Positions 27,880 to 37,900 of a DNA stretch of 64,000 nucleotides are shown here, in pieces; position 1 is the stretch's first letter, and each line of letters starts with the position of its first letter. The notes under the pieces were generated by a model, which saw only the letters and a program-made list of their open reading frames with translations, did no database searches and was not told the origin of the DNA. Origin of the DNA: Certhia americana (lineage: Eukaryota; Chordata; Aves; Passeriformes; Certhiidae); the NCBI GenBank assembly GCA_018697195.1, contig CM031858.1, positions 124,697,234-124,761,233 on the forward strand. The letters run 5' to 3'. Both the position numbers and the translations under genes were made by a program.

Positions 27880-29350
27880 CAGCTTGTCCCATTCCGCGGT
27901 TCCGCGCAGCCCGCCGCCGTCACTGCGCATGGTCCTCCCGCGCGCCGCGCCTCGCGCCTCACGCCCGCCGCGCGGACCCGCCCCGCCGGCACGTGCGGGA
28001 GGCGCTCGCGCCGCCCCGCGCGCCTATAACGGTACCGCCGCTCCCGGGCCCGGGGACGCTTGGCCGCTGCTCCGCCGCCGCTCGCCCCTCGGGACCCGCC
28101 GTGTCCCCCCCCCATCCCTCCTGCTTCCGGCAGCGGAGGGGGCGGACTGCGGCCCACGTCGCGGGCATATGGAGGGGGGAAGGAAAGGACGGACGGAGGG
28201 GTCTGCCCCCGTGTGTCCCCCCCCCCCCCCCGCCCCACGGTGTGCGGGCCGGGCGGGGCGGGGCGGGGCGGGCAGGACGCGTGACGCGGCGGCGGCCGCA
28301 GTCGCGCGCCCGCCCCCCGCCGCGCCGGCTCCCCCCCCTCCCCCCTCCTGCCCGCCCCCCGCTCGCGCACCCCCTCCCCTCCCCTCCCCTGCGGCGGGCG
28401 GCGGGTCGCGGCTCTCGGTGCATTGTGGCACCCGTTTGTTCATTTTGCCACCGCCCGAAACCCGATCCGGGCCTGTCGGGAGCGGGGGGGGGGGGAAGCG
28501 CCGCCGCCGCCGAGCGATCGAGCGGGATCCATTGTGTGCATCCCCGCGCCCCGCCGCGATCCAGCCGTGGGCCCAGGGAGCGGGGAGCGAGGGGCCGGAC
28601 TTGGCTTCTCTCGGCCGCCGCCCCCGCACGGCGCCGTGCGCCTCCTTCCCCCCCCTCCCCGTTCCCGGGCGGACGGAGCGCTCGGCCGGGCGGGGGGCTC
28701 GGGGGGCGCGCCCGCCATGTTTCGGTAGATAAACCGGCGACGTCCGTTCCGCGGCGGCGGCCTCGTCAGCCCCGCGCGGCCGCTCGGCTGCGGACCGGGG
28801 GGAGCCCGGGAGCGGCAGGACCCCAGGCGCTGAACGGGGCGGGGCGACGAGGAGCGGTCTGGAGTGTCCTGGAGGCCGTAGGAGCTGGAGGCCACCGCCT
28901 GCTGAGAGAAGGAGCTTCTGCTCCCCGGACTCGGACGCGCCCCCCCCCGCCGCCGCCGTCCCCATGTTGCCGAGAGGAACCGCCGGAACTTCTGGCCTTC
29001 CGCGGCGGCGGGGGTGCTCTGCCGCCCAACGCCCCCGTGCCAACAATGGCTGCGAGGCCGCGGCCTGGCCGCGGTAAGCACTTTCAATGGTCGGGGGGCG
29101 GACGTAGAGCTGAGCTGGAGGGCGGGAGGACTGGGACGGGAGGGCTGCTGGAGGGCAAGGAGCCGTCCAGGACGGGGTTCTCTGAGTGACAGCAGCGACG
29201 ACTGAGGGAGGACGGCGAAGGGGGCAGCCTGGTCGACGGCAGCGGCGCCGAGGGCGGCAGCTGCAGCAGCAGGCCCGGTCGGGTGCGACGGCGGTGACGA
29301 GGCGGAGGGGGGCAGCGGCGAGGGGGAGAGCATCCGGCACTTCCCGCGGG
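27880..29350 (+). other. Second (duplicated) copy of the CpG island
   Basis: This GC-rich block is homologous to the ZBTB10 CpG island and includes a run of GC boxes near 28255-28275, a GCGTGACGC element near 28280, and corrupted versions of the CATTGTGGGCAGCCC pair. Long open frames on both strands here are a by-product of stop-poor GC-rich sequence. It probably represents the same genomic promoter as 32.6-34.9 kb, read twice. Confidence 0.8.
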
Positions 29351-29432
29351 CGGCCAGTCCCTACTTCAGAAGCTTCACCATCTCCCCATCACCAGGGCCC
29401 GGCTGAATGGAGGTTCCCATGCTCTACACTGC
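28717..29432 (+). pseudogene. Broken partial copy of ZBTB10 exon 1
   Basis: This corresponds to 33431-34153 but has small insertions and deletions throughout. The fourth codon after the ATG is TAG, further frameshifts follow, and the sequence ends before the splice donor. It cannot be spliced to exon 2 as a functional first exon. The two halves of the duplicated [11 protein letters not shown] motif are still recognisable in shifted frames. It is most likely an assembly artefact rather than a real pseudogene; a genuine recent duplication would be expected to show substitutions rather than mainly one-base indels. Confidence 0.88.
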
Positions 29433-29454
29433 ATCCCCCCTTTCATTAACGAAG

Positions 29455-29529
29455 TCACTGGCCATTGTGTGGGGCTTGGCAATTATTGATATTTAAGGTG
29501 CCTTTCAAAAAAATTCTGTGATTCTATGG
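29455..29529 (+). mobile_element. CR1 LINE tail (copy in duplication 2)
   Basis: This is the same CR1 terminus as at 24714-24792 with several one-base differences, marking the left edge of the second duplicated block. Confidence 0.8.
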
Positions 29530-31002
29530 AAACACACAGGCATCAATCATGCAAGTATGAGAATTTAATCCTCAGAGTCTTGCACAACAGGTTTTATCAT
29601 CTAAAGCAGAATATCTACGCTTTGTGTGGGAGCTTGCCATTGTTCACTGAAAAACTAATAGCAGAATATAAAACACACATTTTAAAAGTTTTGGTAGTGG
29701 AGCCTTATGTAGTATTAAATATGAAAAACATTAGAAATACAAGTGATTTTATTCATCCACAAAGGAGTTTTGTAAACCATCGAGCCATATCTATATACAG
29801 CTGGGAGTTATGAACAGGATTTATGTGATGATTTGCTCCCTATTCACAGGCATTATGACCATGTATTTTAAATAGTGCGACAAACAAAAAAATAAGAACA
29901 AGTAATGCCTTCCTGGATGGTGTCCCCTCGCACAAAGTACTACCAGTGACTGACATTGCATAGTTATATTTGGATTTTCTAGATTTGGAGCAAAATGCCA
30001 CACAGCAATAATGTATGTAGAACGAGGGATTATTATTAATTCTGTTGCTTTGTGTGAGGACTGGATTTCATTTGCAGGAAGCTGAATCAGTTCATGTTTC
30101 TTCCCGCTGAACAGGGAAGATTTCTACGTCCTTCTGTAAACACATGAGAAAGAGCAGAAAGAACCAAAGGGACCATCAGAGAGGACAGGTAATTGGAAGC
30201 TCCCATATTATGTCTGGACGACTAGATTCAGACTGAACTAAAACTGTATTTTCCCATTTACACTACTAGGAAAGCTAACCCTAAGATTTCTTACCTCCAC
30301 GTCCATCAAAGAGCTGTAATAGCCAAAGAATCCTGGCTGTTGCTCCAATATGAATGAAACTTTGGCAGTAAACACTACCTGACTCTCAAGAGACTGTGAG
30401 TGAAAAGGATGTTAAAAATTACCAAGCAGGTGTACATCAATGTTATTTTCATAGAGCCGTAGTAGTATGTGGGTTTACCAGGGGAACTGAAAAGTGAAGA
30501 AGAAACTGCAATGTTTTACACATAAATGCCTTTTTGTACAGCATCTCAGGATGCTTGGAAAACATTTGTCTACCATGAACACAATAGAAAACTGCATTTG
30601 CAACAAAACAGTCTGAAAATGAGAATTTCTGCTGTGAAGATTAAGTAGTTTTCAAATTTTTTGCAAATTACTCAGCAACAAAAAGCATAATTCAAAGGTT
30701 AAGATTACCTAGGGTAGATCTGTGTCTGTGAAGGACAATCAGTGAAATGGCAATAATAAATAGACCAATTCAATCTTGATTCTTAGCGTGGCTGCGCCAT
30801 ATAGAACAATTAAATTTGTGACGATTCAGTTGTGTTACCTTTTCTGAGGAAGCACGGCTAGTGGTGGAATCCCTCTAGTGGAGCTGACACAAGGCTGGTG
30901 AGACCATGTTGGAGGAGCTATTGCAAAAGCTCCCACACCCGGGGAGAGTCTGAAAAAGAGTGTCTCGAGGAAACTTACTGTAACTGTAAGATGGCCTGCC
31001 TT

Positions 31003-31060
31003 GATCTGAGTGAGCTCCAGAGGCTTCTTTCCTATCTAAATCCTTTTATGATTCGGTATC
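31003..31060 (+). mobile_element. Short CR1-like tail (duplication copy 2)
   Basis: This is the counterpart of 26278-26335, with one-base differences. Confidence 0.5.
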
Positions 31061-32599
31061 ACCTGTTACCACTCGAGTTACCGCTGCAATCAAGTAACAC
31101 CTACGTGCACTTCAGAACAGAAGCCCCTACAGCTCGGTATACTACCATTCCTCCAATGCGTTTTTGGCAGCTCATCCTGGAGCCCATGGAATAGGTTGTT
31201 AACAGACCAGTCCTGGTGCATTTAATGTTCCAGAGATCACATGCAGCCTGCCTCTGTAAATGTGAATCCCAGCAGGGATTTCCCTGCAAAATTTTTCTGT
31301 ATACACTCACTGCCATCTGCACTGATTAAACATATAGTGAGAAAAAAAAAAAAATCTACACCATGAAAAATATTTCTTTAAAACAATATAAAAGAAATTC
31401 TAAGGTAGGTAAGGGGCTGAGTTAGCTGACAAATGCCAACAGGTGAAAATCAAGTACCACAGGAAAGCAAAATTATGGATACCATCACAAAAACCTAAAA
31501 CTATATGAAAGTACAGGTCTGTTTCGTGTTTGTATGGAGGCCTGTATCATGGGGAAACCCTTTGCTCAATGGACCCAGACATGAATCATTTAACCCACCC
31601 TGTGCCCCAGTGAGGCACGCAAATTTAAAAAATTCTTTTAATCCCATCATCATCCGTCTCTTTGCTTAGATTCAGACCCTTTTTTCTCTCTACCGGAATT
31701 CTGATACTGCCTTTTACAGTTTCTCTGTTTTCTTCACAACTGACTCTCCTTCTCCTTCCCCCAGTTTTTAGAAATATTTCCAGAATATAAATTATTATCT
31801 ACAATATTTCCTTTTCCCAAGCACTTTATTTGGAAGGAGGAATCATTTGTCAAGAATTTTTAAAGTATTTTTGCAAAGTTTTCCAAAAAAGTCAGCCAGC
31901 TTCTGTCCCCAGACGCCCACCTATTTCCAGGCCCAAGGTCCCCCCCCCCCCCACAGAAGATTGTGCGGTTTTTTACTACGAATAGATGTACGAGCATTAC
32001 ATGACACCGACAACACCGCACCACTTTAGCTGGAAGACTCCATTATCCGCACTCTCTAAGACATTTTGTTAGCAGTAGTAACTGGATATGACTAAGATGT
32101 TCTCATAGCGGCTGGACGGGATGTCAATTGATGTGACAGCATCGGACACCGAGGCTTTTCTGTTTCTTACTCTTTTCCCCAGTGACAGACCGGGGGTGCA
32201 GGTACACGGGGGAAGGTGACACCAATAAACCAAGGACAGCAGTACACCGCGATGCCTGGCAACACCGTGCTCACGGGCAGAGAGGGAAATTAACATCGTT
32301 TCTTGGGACCTGGCATACCCTGGGATGGAACAGTGACTGCCTCACGCTTGTTCTGGTTCCTCCTCCTCCCATTCTTTCACACAACTGAGCTATCTGTACC
32401 CTGACCACACGAGTTTCCTCGATTTTCCTGTTCTGTTCCCCCACACCGGGCGTGGGGGGGAGTGCGCCACTGGCGCAGTGAACAGGTTGCCAGAGAGATT
32501 GGCGGAGTCTCCCTTTGGTAAAGTCGTGGACCGCCTGGAAGCAATCGCCGAGCCCTGTGCTCTCTTATGCTGGCCGTGGGTCAGCAGGTTTTTGGGCGG

Positions 32600-34900
32600 A
32601 TTCCACCGTGGTGCCCTCACAGATTGTCCCATTCCGCGGTCCGCGCAGCCCGCCGCCGTCACTGCGCATGTTCCTCCCGCGCACCCGCGCCTCGCGCCTC
32701 AAGCCCGCCGCGCGGACGCGCCCGCGGCACGGCGGGAGGCGCTTCGCAGCCGCCCCGCGCGCCATAACGGTGCCGCCGCTCCACGGGCCCGGGGAGATCG
32801 GCCGCCTGATCCGCAAGCCGCTCGCCCCTCGGGACCCGCCGTTGTCCCCCCCCATCCCGCCCTGCTTCCGGCAGCGGAGGGGGCGGACTGCGGCCCCTCG
32901 GCGGGGCAGATGGAGGCGGGGAAGGAAAGGAAGGACGGAAGGGGGCTCGACCCGTGGTGTCCCCCCCCCCCCCGCGCACCACAAGTGGGCCGGGGACGGG
33001 CGGGGAGGCGGGGCGGGCAGCGCGTGACGCGGCGCGGCGCAGCGCGCGCCCGCCCCCCGCCGGCAACCCCCCCCTCCCCCCTCCTGCCGCCCCCCGCTCG
33101 CGCCCCCACTCCCCTCCCCTCCCCTGCGGCGGCGGCGGGCGGCGGCCGCGGTGCATTGTGGGCAGCCCGTTGTTCATTTGCCACCCGACCCGATCCGGGG
33201 CCTGTCGGGACGGAAGCGCCGCCGCCGCCGAGCGATCGAGCGGGATCCATTGTGGGCAGCCCCGCGCCCGCCGCGATCCAGGCCGGGCCCGAGGAAGCGG
33301 GGAGCGAGCGGCCGGACTTCGCTTCTCTCGGCCGCCGCCCCCGCACGGCAGCCGGGCGCCTCCTTCCCCCGCCCCGTTCCCGCGGCGGACGGAGCGCTCG
33401 GCCGGGCGGGGGGCGCGGGGCGCGCCCGCCATGTTCGCGGAGATAAACCGGCGGACGCTCGCGTTCCGCGGCGGCGGCCTCGTCAGCCCCGCGGCGGCCG
33501 CCTCGGCGGCGGGGACCGAGGCCTGGGAGCGGCAGGACCCCGAGGCGCTGAACGGGCGCGGGGCGGACGAGGAGGCGGAGCTGGAGGGGCTGGAGGCCGA
33601 GGAGCTGGAGGCCACCGCCGCTGAGGAGAAGGAGCTTCTGCTGCCCCAGGACGCGGCGTCGCCCCCCCCCGCCGCCGCCGGCCCCATGTTCGCCGAGAGG
33701 AACCGCCGGACTCTGGCCTTCCGCGGCGGCGGGGGGCTCTTGGCCGCCCACCCCGGCGCCAACAATGGCTGCGAGGCCGCGGCCTGGCCGCGGAAGCACT
33801 TCAATGGGCGGGGGGCGGACGAGGAGATGGAGCTGGAGGGCGCGGAGGGACTGGAGACGGAGGGGCTGCTGGAGGGCAAGGAGCTCGTCCAGGACGGGGG
33901 TTCTCTGAGTGACAGCAGCGACGACGAGGAGGACGGCGAAGGGGGCAGCCTGGGCGACGGCAGCGGCGCCGAGGGCGGCAGCTGCAGCAGCAGCCGGCGG
34001 TCGGGGGGCGACGGCGGGGACGAGGCGGAGGGCAGCGGCGAGGGGGAGAGCATCCGGCACTTCCCGCTGGCCAGGCCCAAGTCCCTACTGCAGAAGCTGC
34101 ACATCTCCTTCCAGGGCTCCTGGCTGAAGGAGTTCCCATGGCTCTACTACTGCCAGGAGACCGGCCTCATGTCCTGCGCCTGGTGCACCGCGGCCGCCGC
34201 CGCCGCTGCGCCCCCCGAGCTGATCATGTCCGGCGCGCCCCTGCCCGGGGGCCACGATGAGCTCTGCAAGGGCACCCGCAACTACAAGCGCACCCTGCTC
34301 CTGCGGCACCACCTCTCCGCCGAGCATCGCCTCAACGAGCCCGGCAGCGCCGAGCAGGTACGGCACGGGACGGGGAGGGGGCGGCGGGGACGGAGGGAGG
34401 GGCAATCCCGGCCTCCCCTCTCGCCTAGGTGAGGTTTTCCTGTGCTCACGTGTGTGAACTTTAAATGGCTGCTCGTGGTGGTTTGTTGATGCCCGCTGGG
34501 GCTGGACACGCCGCGCTGCTCTGGCTCGCCGCGTCCGGAGCGGGAGACCAGCCCCCTGTGGGATTTGGGGTGACTCTCCCGCTGGATGTGGGCAGGCAGG
34601 CAGACACACGAGCTGTTGTTTGTGGCTGTGCTCCGTTCCCGTTATCCGGCCGGCGCTGGCGGGTGCCGCTTTCGTTAGTTCATCTGTTTATCTCGTGAAG
34701 ATAAATCGGCGATGTGGGAAAAAAGTTGGGTACGAATCCCAGTGTCACAGCACTGATTTAAATACGCTCGTTACAACTTCCTCCTGCGGTACAGGCGGAG
34801 GGAGGGCAGTGTCCGGCCGGCGGCCGCTTGTGAAATGGGGGCTCGGCGGCGTGAGATGGGAATCGCCCTGCCGTGCTTAGCGGTGTGGCCCCGGTGCACT
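32600..34900 (+). promoter_or_regulatory. ZBTB10: CpG island promoter of ZBTB10
   Basis: A very GC- and CpG-rich block surrounds exon 1 and extends into intron 1, with AT-rich DNA on both sides. Visible elements are GC boxes (33006-33018), a CRE-like GCGTGACGC (33022-33030), an NRF1-like TGCGCATG near 32665, and a 15-base direct repeat CATTGTGGGCAGCCC at 33154-33168 and 33248-33262. No convincing TATA box was seen, as expected for a dispersed CpG-island promoter. The transcription start cannot be fixed from sequence; it should lie upstream of 33431. GC boxes are notable because ZBTB10 itself is known as a repressor acting at Sp-type sites. Confidence 0.8.
33431..34357 (+). CDS. ZBTB10: ZBTB10 coding exon 1 (residues 1-309)
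   Basis: The start ATG sits in a good Kozak context (gcccgccATGt) inside the CpG island and gives [16 protein letters not shown], matching the family N-terminus. The exon ends at CAG before GTACGG, phase 0. Residues 1-57 and 86-137 share an internal duplication: [15 protein letters not shown], then [12 protein letters not shown]. Residues 150-206 are Ser/Asp/Glu/Gly-rich. Residues 230-301 contain [10 protein letters not shown]249-x2-C252, GTRNYK, H294-x4-H299, a pattern like the BED/TTF zinc-binding modules of hAT-type transposases and their domesticated relatives; that comparison is inference. The frame remains open about 159 codons upstream of the ATG, which I attribute to GC richness. A broken second copy of this exon lies at 28717-29432. 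Confidence 0.95.
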
Positions 34901-37900
34901 AATCGGATCACTCCGTGTATTTAAGTTCTTCGCGCTGAAATCTTTTTTTCCCCGATTGCGTTGCTTTAGATTGAGTTGCTGAGCAAGAAGTCTGCAATCG
35001 CTTGGTGTGTGTTTGAGATAAACATGTGGTTTCCTGAAAGCCGTGTTACTATGCCAGCGCTCCTCTAACGCTGTAGGAGTAGTGAAACTCTTCACGTTCC
35101 CCGCTGAACTTCGAATCACTGCGTTTCTTGGCTGCTTTCACGAATGAGGCAGGGCTTGCCCTAGAACATATGTGGATGAAAAGCCCCAAAATAATACTTG
35201 TATTGAATCCTCAGCCTTCTGCAGCCCTTTCTCCTAGGGATGCCTGCCCTGCTAAAGTTCGCTCCATCGCTTCGCTGGCGTTAAGCTTACCTGCGGGCAT
35301 TGGCTAGTGTTGCTTCAGGTTAGGCTAGTCCTTGAACTGCTAGGCTGTTAGCCGGAATTAATTGATTAATTAATTAATTAGTCCGGTTTTCTGCCTTTAG
35401 AATTCAGTTTTTATTAAAACACGCACCTTTGTTGGGTACCTTTATCTGGAGTCTGAAGTATAATGCGGTAGTTAGATTGTGGTTATTGCTTGAGCACTCT
35501 AAGGAGCTCAGGGTACCTTGGACAAGAGCTGCTAGTCAAATGTTAAAGCAGGATGTCAAGATTACAAGATGACTTACAAAGTGTTCGGTGAACGATAGTT
35601 TTCTTAGAACTATTTGGAAAATGTATGCAAGTTTCCTGCAAGGGAAACGTTATGGTGCACAAATACCAGTAATCCAGAATACTATTTTTGGGTTTAAAAC
35701 CACAACCTTTTAATCAACATGATTAATACTACCTTTTCAGTGAGTGTAGTTTCATAGCAGCTACTGTTACGGATATTTTGTGGTAGTAGGTCATCTTACC
35801 AGTTTTCTTCAGTCTTTTGGGGTTTGCTGTTCAGTCTGCAGTGTTTTACCAAAATTGCTCTCAATTAGTTGTTTCGAATTAAGGAACTTTCATTCTTAGT
35901 TTCTTTTACTTCTTCATATCTTTGAAAATGTTCCAGTTTTGCATAATGCAATACTGCAGCATGTTCCTTACCATCTTGTTGCCTAGTTTCTAACTTTGAG
36001 TTGTGAATGATTACTCTGTAGAAGTATGTTCTGTCACTGTGTAGCCTCCCTCCTGTCTTAGTGGATGCTGCTAATCCCTACCACACTTGGAATCTTCTCT
36101 CACTCTGTTTTCAGCTGTATTTAAATAAAAACTGTTCCAAGCATTTTTTCCCTACGCAGTTAACCATTTTTTTTTTCTCTGACTCTGAGTCTGTTGTAAA
36201 ACTGTTAAATACCAGGAGGGTGAAAGGGAAGACAGAATATTGGGTTGTTATCACAGTAGCCTACAAGTCACTTGAAGATTGTGTTTATTTGAAGACCTTT
36301 CATTGTCATGGGAATATTTGTAAAAATGAATCTCTGCTTTTATACCACTGATAGTTTAAGAAAAAATATTTGTAGTAACTGTGATAATAAATTAAACAGT
36401 AGGATAGATGAGTCAGTGGTTCTTCTGCACTGTACGAAAGATAAGGTTGTAACAAAGGTAGCTGTAAAAATTTTTTTTTTTTCTTTTTAGTGGAAAACAG
36501 TGCTTTGTGCATCCTTCTGCAATTACATTTCAGTTAAAAACTTCTCATGAGCGGAGTCAGTGTAGTTTTCTTTGTGGCACACTTTCATGTTACAGTTGCT
36601 TTATCAAAAACCTGATTAAGAATCTCTGTTTTCTTTCCCTTCTATGTTTAATTTCCGTATCCTTTCATACTCTTAATGGCACTTGAATTTCTTTTGATAC
36701 ATATGTTTAAATTAATACCAAAACAATAGCCCCATTTTTTTCTAAATGCCGTGATACCAGATACTTGGAACAAAAGTAGGTAATTTGTACCCTGACCGTA
36801 TTTCCAACATACATAATGAGGCAGCAAAGCCGTTTAGATTTAATGAAACTTGGGAGAGATCTTTCAGCCTTTGTGTTAGAGACAGCACACATGTATTATG
36901 GACTTGACAAGCCTCAACTGCAGGGCATGTTTAGCAGCTGCTAATAAACATATGGCATAGTGCCACCACTCAAGCACAGAAAGGAAATTGTAGGTGTTAA
37001 GACAATAAAGCAGTGGAAATTTCTATAGGTCTGTTGGATGTTACACTCGTGAAGAAATGAGTGATGATTTCAGTTTATTTTTGGGATACATTTAATTTGG
37101 AATGCCAAAATATATCACAAGTGGTTGCAGCTGCTGTAATTCAAGGGTATTGAGCTGTCAGCCGATGCTTCTTTCTAAGACCAAATTCTTGAATCTTTTT
37201 CTATTCCAGTTTTTAAAATAATCTTTCTCCACATTAAAGCTTAAGAAAATCTATCATCATCTTGAAACTACCTTTGTTTTTTAGTGAACAGATTATTGTG
37301 TGTTGCAAGAATCTTAAGAAATGGATGCTTAGTGGGAAATCACAGCAAAGTATTTTAATTCTTTGATGAATTTGGGTCCATAAGATGCAGATTTATTGGC
37401 TGCTGGAGGTTTCTCCCCTCAAGACATCTTCTTAAAACATTTTCTTTCTGGACATAATTTAAAGCTAAGCTTTGGAAATATTGCCAGAGAAGCTTTCTCC
37501 AGTCTAACAGGCATGTTGGTTTAAAGCAGAAGCTCTCCAAAAGGAGGAAGGTCTTTGATGTGTTATTTTTTCCATGTGAACTGGAATTGTTTGCATTATG
37601 TGAGCAGTGATGAATGGAAGTCATGCTTCAGATGTTTGAGTTACATTAGAGTGTTCTAAGTTAACTTCTTGACTTACTCTTAGCAGGGCTAAGAAGTTGA
37701 GGAGGAAGTCAGGCCTCAGGGTAAAGAGTATCACTTAGTGTGTTTTCATGTAGTATTTTTGTTAAACCTCAAACTGCTCAATTCGAGTTTAGGCAATTAA
37801 TGAAATAATTTGAAATTGCTGAGTTGTCTGTGAGTAATGTTTTGTGTGTACAGTAACAGTGGAGCATCTTGTGCAGCTGATGGGGCCAAATTTTGAGATA

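Larger units (their letters stand above)
24707..29432 (+). repeat. Tandem ~4.7 kb duplication, copy 1 (upstream flank, CpG island, partial exon 1)
   Basis: This block matches 29447-34153 throughout. The offset drifts from 4,740 bases at the left end to 4,734 at GAGTCTCCCT (27771) and 4,719 at GTTCCCAT (29413), because the copies differ mostly by single-base insertions and deletions. The left end lies beside a CR1 tail; the right end falls inside exon 1, about 200 bases before the splice donor. The left part (to roughly 27.7 kb) looks clean, and the right part over exon 1 looks error-rich. I infer an unrecognised overlap between two sides of a filled gap. Confidence 0.9.
29447..34153 (+). repeat. 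Tandem ~4.7 kb duplication, copy 2
   Basis: This is the second copy of the 24707-29432 block, separated from it by about 14 unrelated bases (29433-29446). Its left part is the noisy one, with many one-base gains and losses and a 13-C run at 31940-31952 that copy 1 lacks. Its right part contains the intact ZBTB10 exon 1. This mirror-image distribution of noise is what two raw-read extensions meeting in a gap would give. Confidence 0.9.

Noticed and set aside
27717..29189. 490-codon plus-strand open frame in the first CpG-island copy
   Set aside because: GC-rich DNA has few stop codons; the peptide is Pro/Arg/Ala low-complexity, runs out of the ZBTB10 frame for most of its length, and overlaps long frames on other strands.
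28024..29340. 438-codon minus-strand open frame
   Set aside because: Antisense shadow of the duplicated exon 1 and CpG island, with a low-complexity product and no family resemblance.
32954..33430. In-frame N-terminal extension of ZBTB10 (159 codons upstream of the chosen ATG)
   Set aside because: The frame is open but encodes Pro/Arg-rich low-complexity sequence, whereas the chosen ATG has a good Kozak context and gives the family N-terminus.
32659..34104. 481- and 453-codon minus-strand open frames opposite exon 1
   Set aside because: Antisense shadows of the ZBTB10 exon in GC-rich sequence; no domain seen.
24707..34153. Genuine recent segmental duplication creating a ZBTB10 pseudogene
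   Set aside because: Differences are mainly one-base indels with mirrored distribution, and copy 1 ends abruptly inside exon 1; artefact is the simpler reading, though not proven.
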